Shown here one piece after another: positions 5,899 through 9,937 of a stretch of 9,937 nucleotides of DNA. Origin of the DNA: Desulfobacterales bacterium (GTDB taxonomy: Bacteria > Desulfobacterota > DSM-4660 > Desulfatiglandales > B25-G16); the NCBI GenBank assembly GCA_013375385.1, contig JABXJY010000079.1, positions 1 through 9,937 on the forward strand. Reading direction: 5' to 3'. A program made the position numbers and the translations under genes. The notes below the pieces were generated by a model, which worked only from the letters and a program-made list of their open reading frames with translations, had not been told where the DNA came from and did no database searches. The number at the start of each line of letters is the position of its first letter. Position 1 is the stretch's first letter.

Positions 5899-6651
5899 CT
5901 ACGACTGACTCTTTGCATCAGTGTCTTGTTTTTTCTCAGAAATTTCCTGCAAGGCACCACGCAAATCGTCCGTCACAAAGTCGGGCATATAGTCACTCCT
6001 GTAATCTCGCTTTTCCTCTTCAGCCTGTCGTATTAAGCCGGCTACAGCTAGCCCAGCTTCCTTGGCACCGACCAGATCCGTTTCATATTTGTTGCCGATA
6101 TAGGCTGCTTCGGATGCAGGAACATCAAGCGCAGCCAGGGCAATATAGAACAGCCGCGGGTCAGGCTTCCGGAATCCATAGTCCGACGATATGACAAGAG
6201 CATCGAAGAAGTTCTCTAATCGTAATGTGCGCAATTCGGGCTTGCAGAATAGACGTTGAGCATCGGTAACAATTCCCAGCCGATACTGCTTGCGGAATTC
6301 GTTGAGTGTCCAGAAAGTGTCGTCAAATAACCGCAGACGTTCACGGGATAGAGAGCGATAAAGTTGCGCCGTGATCATGGTGAGATACCTATCGGTTGTT
6401 CTCCCGCGCTCTCGCAGAACATTGCCGAATGCACGTGTAACGTCCACCTCGGGATGTCTCTCCCGACTCCTGGCAATCTGCTGGTTAATATGATCGAAAT
6501 ACAACTCCTTCAGTTCCCTTCCTGGGATGAATACCCTCCGATACTCCAAGAAGCGGCTGAGCGATTCAAACGCATCATCTCGGTGCTCATTGGTATGGAT
6601 ATCTACAAGGGTGCCGTATACGTCAAACAGTACCGCTTTCAGTTGAGGCAT
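5899..6651 (-). CDS. HAD-superfamily hydrolase (haloacid dehalogenase/phosphatase type)
   Basis: This 250-residue cytoplasmic protein has all four HAD motifs. Motif I is LFDVYGTL with nucleophile Asp10; the residue two ahead is Tyr12 rather than Asp, as in haloacid dehalogenase-like members. Motif II is GIVTDA with Thr129. Motif III is GFRKPDP with Lys162. Motif IV is IGNKYETDLVGAKEAG with Asp192 as the likely Mg2+ or structural acid. A helical cap spans about 20-105. A Tyr in place of the second Asp, which acts as acid/base in phosphatases, makes the reaction uncertain. AGGAGG stands six bases before the ATG at 6651. An open extension to 6795 has no start signal and no family similarity. Transcription probably follows from the kinase-like gene, 191 bases upstream. 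Substrate unknown. Confidence 0.92.
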   Translation of the reverse strand: MPQLKAVLFDVYGTLVDIHTNEHRDDAFESLSRFLEYRRVFIPGRELKELYFDHINQQIARSRERHPEVDVTRAFGNVLRERGRTTDRYLTMITAQLYRSLSRERLRLFDDTFWTLNEFRKQYRLGIVTDAQRLFCKPELRTLRLENFFDALVISSDYGFRKPDPRLFYIALAALDVPASEAAYIGNKYETDLVGAKEAGLAVAGLIRQAEEEKRDYRSDYMPDFVTDDLRGALQEISEKKQDTDAKSQS

Positions 6652-6842
6652 AGATTTCCTCCTGTGTTCAGCCCAAGGGAATACATACTTCTTTACGTCA
6701 TGCCCACATTGCGGTCGCACCGTGAGACGATGGGCTAATAGGTCTGCCCCAGAAATCTCCCTCGCATAAAACCAGCCCAGGAAAACATCTTGCACCTATC
6801 GGGTGGAAATTTGGGCGGAAAAGAGATAGCAAGTCTTGCTGC
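6652..6842. other. spacer between the kinase-like and HAD genes
   Basis: The 191-base spacer is open in the HAD frame, but the translated sequence resembles no family I know and lacks a start signal. I see no clear terminator or promoter. Confidence 0.3.
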
Positions 6843-7859
6843 TCACATCCGCAAACATTTTAGCGCCTCATCTGTCAACCACTTTCGGTGTTCAAAAGGC
6901 AGCCACTCATTGCGGGCAATTCGCAGCTCTCCGAACGCCATATAGAATTTATTGCGGTGTGTGAGTGCATCGAAAGGCGCCTCAGGATCTGAAAAGTTAC
7001 CGCAGTAAGCCCGAATGAAGTGACCAATGAAGGGTTCTGCCGCATCAGCCTGGAGAACTCTCCAGGCGAAGTGGTGCTTCAGCTCTGCCGTGAGCATGCC
7101 TATATCGTACACGCGATCCGAGGATTGCATTCGTTCCAGATCAATGGCTGTGACTCCGTCCTCAGGGTGAAAAATGAAGTTGGTGGGGGTGGCATCACCG
7201 TGAACAAGCACAGACACATCTGCCGACATCTCAGCAGCTTGCTCCCACTCATCGCAACAGCTCATAAACTTCTCAAGGCCTCGAGGATGGACAATTCCCT
7301 TTTGTGCCAGTGATTTGACCAGTTTACGTAAATAGTATAATGAGTTTGCAAAATTAACTGGCTCTAAGTTAGCAGTGCGAGCATGCAATTTTGCCAGGAA
7401 ATATGCTAACTCGGTTAGCTTTCGGAAAAGTCGCCCATGTTGGCCTTCGTATGCCGCCTTGGCAATGTAGTAGTCCAGGTCGTGCCCACGGGCGAACTCC
7501 TCTACTAAAAGACAATTAATATGCTCCTCTTTGCTTAGTGGTCGAACCACGCGATGGGGGAATTTGCAAAAGCCCATCTTGTGCAGTGCATTGAGGCTCT
7601 TGAATTCGTAATTTAGTCCATTCCGGCGTTCTGTCTCTGAAAGATACCAGCGACTGCCAAAAAACTTACACACAAAGAGGCTTCGTGATTTTCGCTCTCG
7701 ATATCTATAGACCTCCTGCCCGTCTCCGAGACAGCTCACCTCGAAATCCGGGTGCTTCACCTCTATTCCGGCACGAGGCAAAACAACGAGAGCCAAGTGC
7801 GTGTGCAAAGGATCTCGCTCATCAAGCCGCCAACTGGGCATTTCGGCTGCTGATTCCAT
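6843..7859 (-). CDS. aminoglycoside-phosphotransferase-fold (APH) small-molecule kinase
   Basis: This 338-residue protein has a protein-kinase-like fold of the APH/choline kinase type. In the N-lobe, FVCKFF carries Lys65, the probable ATP lysine, and Glu85 or Glu87-type helix residues follow. A hinge-like LLVEEFARGHDLDYYI lies at 117-132. The catalytic loop VLVHGDATPTNFIF (217-230) has Asp222 and Asn227. AIDLER (238-243) supplies the metal-binding Asp240 in place of the usual IDW/IDF. The family phosphorylates hydroxyls on sugars, antibiotics or metabolites, and many chromosomal members are not resistance enzymes. GGGG lies five bases before the ATG at 7859. A GTG at 7889 would add ten residues. 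The neighbouring HAD gene suggests a kinase-phosphatase pair acting on related substrates, but nothing shows the substrate. Confidence 0.85.
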   Translation of the reverse strand: MESAAEMPSWRLDERDPLHTHLALVVLPRAGIEVKHPDFEVSCLGDGQEVYRYRERKSRSLFVCKFFGSRWYLSETERRNGLNYEFKSLNALHKMGFCKFPHRVVRPLSKEEHINCLLVEEFARGHDLDYYIAKAAYEGQHGRLFRKLTELAYFLAKLHARTANLEPVNFANSLYYLRKLVKSLAQKGIVHPRGLEKFMSCCDEWEQAAEMSADVSVLVHGDATPTNFIFHPEDGVTAIDLERMQSSDRVYDIGMLTAELKHHFAWRVLQADAAEPFIGHFIRAYCGNFSDPEAPFDALTHRNKFYMAFGELRIARNEWLPFEHRKWLTDEALKCLRM

Positions 7860-7920
7860 TTCATCCCCTTCGTGCAGGAAGCTATCCACGCAACTTTCTT
7901 CTGGCCATCTTGCCTTTCGT

Positions 7921-7936
7921 GATAAACCTGTTTATC
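7921..7936. repeat. 16-bp palindrome upstream of the kinase-like gene
   Basis: GATAAAC-CT-GTTTATC is a perfect seven-base inverted repeat with a two-base centre, 62 bases before the kinase-like start and 25 bases after the LapA2 stop. The tiny centre and lack of a T tract argue against a terminator. A dimeric regulator site is possible. Confidence 0.35.
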
Positions 7937-7960
7937 ATGCAGGCTGTCGAGAAAAATGCC

Positions 7961-8182
7961 TCATGATTTATACTTTTTCTCCTTGAAGCGATTGCCCGGC
8001 ACCCTCGTAACAATGTAGCCAACAACAAAACCGATCAGCATAGTCAGTGGTATGAGAATGATTTGGGACATACCTATTTTCCAGAAAAACAACCGTAGCG
8101 TGACAACCTGGGTATTTTGGATTAGTACAATTAAGAATAAGGCAATTAACACCAGCACCACGATAAGTTTTGGTTTCATCAT
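7961..8182 (-). CDS. LapA-domain small membrane protein (second of pair)
   Basis: This 73-residue protein has two hydrophobic helices (about 5-25 and 38-60) around the conserved QNTQVVTLRLFFWKIGMSQ, the LapA/YciS (DUF1049) pattern of N-x-x-x-V-x-L between helices. The tail is basic. In E. coli LapA works with LapB in controlling lipopolysaccharide synthesis, but short stand-alone relatives are widespread and mostly unstudied. The ATG at 8182 shares one base with the stop of the preceding paralogue (TGATG), and GAGG lies four bases upstream, so translation is probably coupled. An ATG three bases later is equally plausible. No lapB-like gene is nearby. Confidence 0.82.
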   Translation of the reverse strand: MMKPKLIVVLVLIALFLIVLIQNTQVVTLRLFFWKIGMSQIILIPLTMLIGFVVGYIVTRVPGNRFKEKKYKS

Positions 8183-8490
8183 CAAACCTCGCGCTCACCC
8201 TTCTCTTCTTCCTGTTCCCCCGGTCTCTCCACCAACTTCTCCCTGAGTTCCCTTGTCTCCCGCTGTAAGCTTCTTACCTTTCTCCGCAGATTGAATCTGC
8301 TGGAAACCCCCACGATCATACCGATGATAATCCCAATAACGATAGAGACATACACAATGCTATAGAGGGGGATAGGGGCAGTGAGAATATTGAGATAGTA
8401 GTTAAGCTGGGCAGGCTGACTGTTTTTCACCCCGAAGGTGATCAAAAATAGTAGGATTATAATTAAAATGATACTCTTTACGTACACCAT
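8182..8490 (-). CDS. LapA-domain small membrane protein (first of pair)
   Basis: This 102-residue protein has the same layout as its downstream neighbour: helix about 4-21, the motif GVKNSQPAQLNYYLN (20-34), helix about 41-63, then a charged tail of about 40 residues rich in Arg and Glu that is likely to form a coiled coil in the cytoplasm. It fits the LapA/DUF1049 family, and the tail could be a protein-protein contact. The ATG has GGAGG six bases upstream. The TGA overlaps the next start. The two genes look like an old tandem duplication whose products may form a heteromer; that is inference. Confidence 0.83.
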   Translation of the reverse strand: MVYVKSIILIIILLFLITFGVKNSQPAQLNYYLNILTAPIPLYSIVYVSIVIGIIIGMIVGVSSRFNLRRKVRSLQRETRELREKLVERPGEQEEEKGEREV

Positions 8491-8560
8491 CGTCTGCCTC
8501 CTTTATCATGGTCGGCACATATCCAGTCTTACCACCTGCATATGTCCGCAAAGCCTCAGG

Positions 8561-8591
8561 GAGAGGGAGAAGGAAACCCCTTCTCCCTCTC
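8561..8591. repeat. perfect 13-bp inverted repeat (hairpin), loop 5
   Basis: GAGAGGGAGAAGG (8561-8573) is exactly complementary to CCTTCTCCCTCTC (8579-8591) across a five-base loop. It lies between the MscS-like gene and the LapA pair. A second hairpin (8607-8629, seven pairs, nine-base loop) stands just upstream in transcription. Neither has a T tract on either strand, so they are not standard intrinsic terminators. They could stabilise or process the mRNA, or be a dispersed palindromic repeat. Confidence 0.6.
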
Positions 8592-8645
8592 AAGTCGGAA
8601 ACCTTACTCTCTTCTTGACTGAAAGAGAGAAGCCCTCCTCGTATC

Positions 8646-9329
8646 TTATCTCTTGGCTGGGGTCTTTTTTTCCTCTAACCACCGCTTCAAATAGTCGGCA
8701 GCCACCTCCTTTCCACCGAGCCCAAATGCAAGGCCCAAGGCTAAGGCTGCGGCTCCAAAGGCAATTACAAAGGCAGCGCCTACGATCTCCTCACCAATGT
8801 CAAGCTGGATGAGGGCAATGGCTCCAGAGAAGAATACAATTGCATAGAGGGCAAGCTTTCCCAGCCCCTCAGCACTCTTCAATCCGGCATTGGCAGCGGC
8901 TGTCCGGACGACGGCAGACAGGAGGTTTCCCAGAAGAAGCCCCAGGATCAACACAATGATCGCCGCCACCACATTGGGAATGTAGAGGAAGATGCTGTTG
9001 AGGAGATCCGATACAATGGGCAGGCCCAACGCATCTAAGGAGGCGATGATCACCAGAATCATGGCAAACCAATAGACCAAAGACCCAATGATCTCCGATG
9101 GGGCTTTGGTAATGTTTCCTTTGTTCAGAAACCCCTTTACCCCTGTCTTGTCTGTTGCCTTGTCAAAGCGGACTAGTATGAGAAGCTTCACAACCGCTAA
9201 TTTAATCAATCGAGCAACAATCCAGCCCAGTATAAAAATGATAATCGCACCGATCAACTCAGGGAGGAAGGCCGTGATCTTCGTTGCAAAAGCATTCCAC
9301 GCTCCTGATACAACTGTTGTGACTTCCAT
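8646..9329 (-). CDS. MscS-like transmembrane-helix protein (conserved TM_helix repeat type)
   Basis: This 227-residue inner-membrane protein has about five helices (24-48, 80-98, 113-137, 158-177, 183-204). Two segments resemble the TM_helix repeat found in CmpX and related MscS relatives: LPELIGAIIIFILGWIVARL (22-41) and IPNVVAAIIVLILGLLLGNL (117-136). The last helix, AAFVIAFGAAALALGLAFGL (185-204) with GG next, is rich in Gly and Ala like the pore-lining helix of MscS. The protein then stops after about 20 residues and lacks the cytoplasmic beta domain and vestibule of true MscS channels. The natural stop and intact frame suggest a family type rather than a truncation. AGGAGG lies seven bases before the ATG. 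Channel activity is uncertain. Confidence 0.85.
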   Translation of the reverse strand: MEVTTVVSGAWNAFATKITAFLPELIGAIIIFILGWIVARLIKLAVVKLLILVRFDKATDKTGVKGFLNKGNITKAPSEIIGSLVYWFAMILVIIASLDALGLPIVSDLLNSIFLYIPNVVAAIIVLILGLLLGNLLSAVVRTAAANAGLKSAEGLGKLALYAIVFFSGAIALIQLDIGEEIVGAAFVIAFGAAALALGLAFGLGGKEVAADYLKRWLEEKKTPAKR

Positions 9330-9405
9330 AATATTACCTCCTTCTTTTAAGGTTGACTAAAGGTTAAGTAGGTACTGGTATGCCTGGGGAGGGCTAATGT
9401 ATAAG

Positions 9406-9861
9406 TTACTTATCTGTTTTCACCTTTATTGTTACTTCCTTTTTCTTTGCCTCCTCTACCTTGGGGAGAATAACTCTCAACACGCCCTTGTCGAAGGTGG
9501 CCTCGACCTTTTCGGCCTGCATGCTGGCCGGAAGCTGGAAGGAGCGTTGGAACGAGCCGTAGTACCGCTCAGCACGGTAGTGGTGCTCGTCTTTCTCCTC
9601 CTCCTCTTTTCTCTTCTCACCCTTGATGGTGAGCACGTTGCCCGAGACGCTCACATTCACATCGCTGGCATCCATACCAGGAAGCTCTGCCTTGATGACG
9701 AAGTTGTCTTTTGTCTCCGAGACATCCACAGTAGGCCACCACTCTCCGGTGATCCTTCTCACAAGTGGTGTCTCACCCATGAAGCGATCCCAAAGTCTAT
9801 CCATTTCTTGATGCAATGAACTGAGTTCCCTCCCCATTGGCCTCCAGGGAATTATTTCCAT
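9406..9861 (-). CDS. small heat-shock protein, Hsp20/alpha-crystallin family
   Basis: This 151-residue ATP-independent holdase prevents aggregation of unfolding proteins and normally forms large oligomers. The N-terminal arm includes LHQEMDRLWDRFMGE (16-30). The alpha-crystallin domain runs from WWPTVDVSETKDNFVIKAEL (41-60), through LPGMDASDVNVSV, to the family motif ATFDKGVLRVILPK (121-134). The C-terminal V-T-I-K-V (143-147) is the I/V-x-I/V anchor that packs on neighbouring subunits. The ATG at 9861 has GGAGG eight bases upstream; a GTG at 9870 overlaps that site and is rejected. I see no clear heat-shock sigma-factor promoter in the 76 bases to the window edge, so regulation may lie outside. 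Confidence 0.96.
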   Translation of the reverse strand: MEIIPWRPMGRELSSLHQEMDRLWDRFMGETPLVRRITGEWWPTVDVSETKDNFVIKAELPGMDASDVNVSVSGNVLTIKGEKRKEEEEKDEHHYRAERYYGSFQRSFQLPASMQAEKVEATFDKGVLRVILPKVEEAKKKEVTIKVKTDK

Positions 9862-9937
9862 ATCTATCACCTCCTTTTTGCTTTATTTGCCCTCCCCGTG
9901 TCATGACTAAAGCGGCAACCATTTAGCGCCCTTCTTT

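Noticed and set aside
6652..6795. 48-codon N-terminal extension of the HAD protein
   Set aside because: No start signal and no similarity to a domain. The ATG at 6651 has AGGAGG and places motif I at the usual distance from the N-terminus.
7860..7889. GTG at 7889 as the start of the APH-fold kinase
   Set aside because: The ATG at 7859 has GGGG five bases upstream, and the ten extra residues match nothing recognised. It remains possible.

Overview
The window is bacterial and, so far as I can read it, coded entirely on the minus strand. Most starts are preceded by clean AGGAGG- or GGAGG-type Shine-Dalgarno sites. I see no rRNA, tRNA, CRISPR array or complete mobile element. By eye base composition is near 50% GC, but the stress-protein gene at 4416-4859 and the antiporter at the left edge are visibly more AT-rich. 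The lineage cannot be fixed from sequence alone. The gene mix and a probable selenocysteine codon would suit an anaerobic, Desulfobacterota- or Nitrospirota-like bacterium (inference, low certainty).

Read in the direction of transcription (right to left), the first third holds envelope and stress genes: a small heat-shock protein (9406-9861), a truncated MscS-like membrane protein (8646-9329) and two overlapping LapA-like small membrane proteins (8182-8490, 7961-8182). Next come an aminoglycoside-phosphotransferase-fold kinase (6843-7859), a HAD hydrolase (5899-6651), a possible 29-residue ORF, and a stand-alone glycogen-binding (CBM48) protein (5441-5731).

The centre (1705-5350) contains two versions of one block: a YeeE/YedE-type sulfur-compound transporter followed by an M50 site-2 protease with CBS domains. 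In the upstream version the transporter is a pseudogene (4962-5350) and the protease (3252-4370) is intact, with a UspA gene between them. In the downstream version the transporter pair (2478-3002 and 1954-2481) is intact and the protease is a 22-codon stub (1705-1770). Each block has lost what the other kept. Beyond this lie an HtrA/Deg serine protease (516-1616) and the N-terminal part of a CaCA-family Na+/Ca2+ antiporter at the left edge.

The main discovery is in the intact transporter pair. The first half-transporter appears to end early at a UGA at 2604-2606, but the same frame continues for 41 codons of clear YeeE sequence and stops inside the ATGA overlap with the second half. The UGA falls where the family has its conserved functional cysteine (G-C-x-S-G-H-G). 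It is followed by a bulged hairpin with a GUU loop, 22 nt from the UGA to the loop, which fits bacterial SECIS rules. Ordinary genes here, including this one, also end in UGA, so general recoding is not the explanation. I read this as a candidate selenocysteine-containing YeeE/YedE half-transporter.
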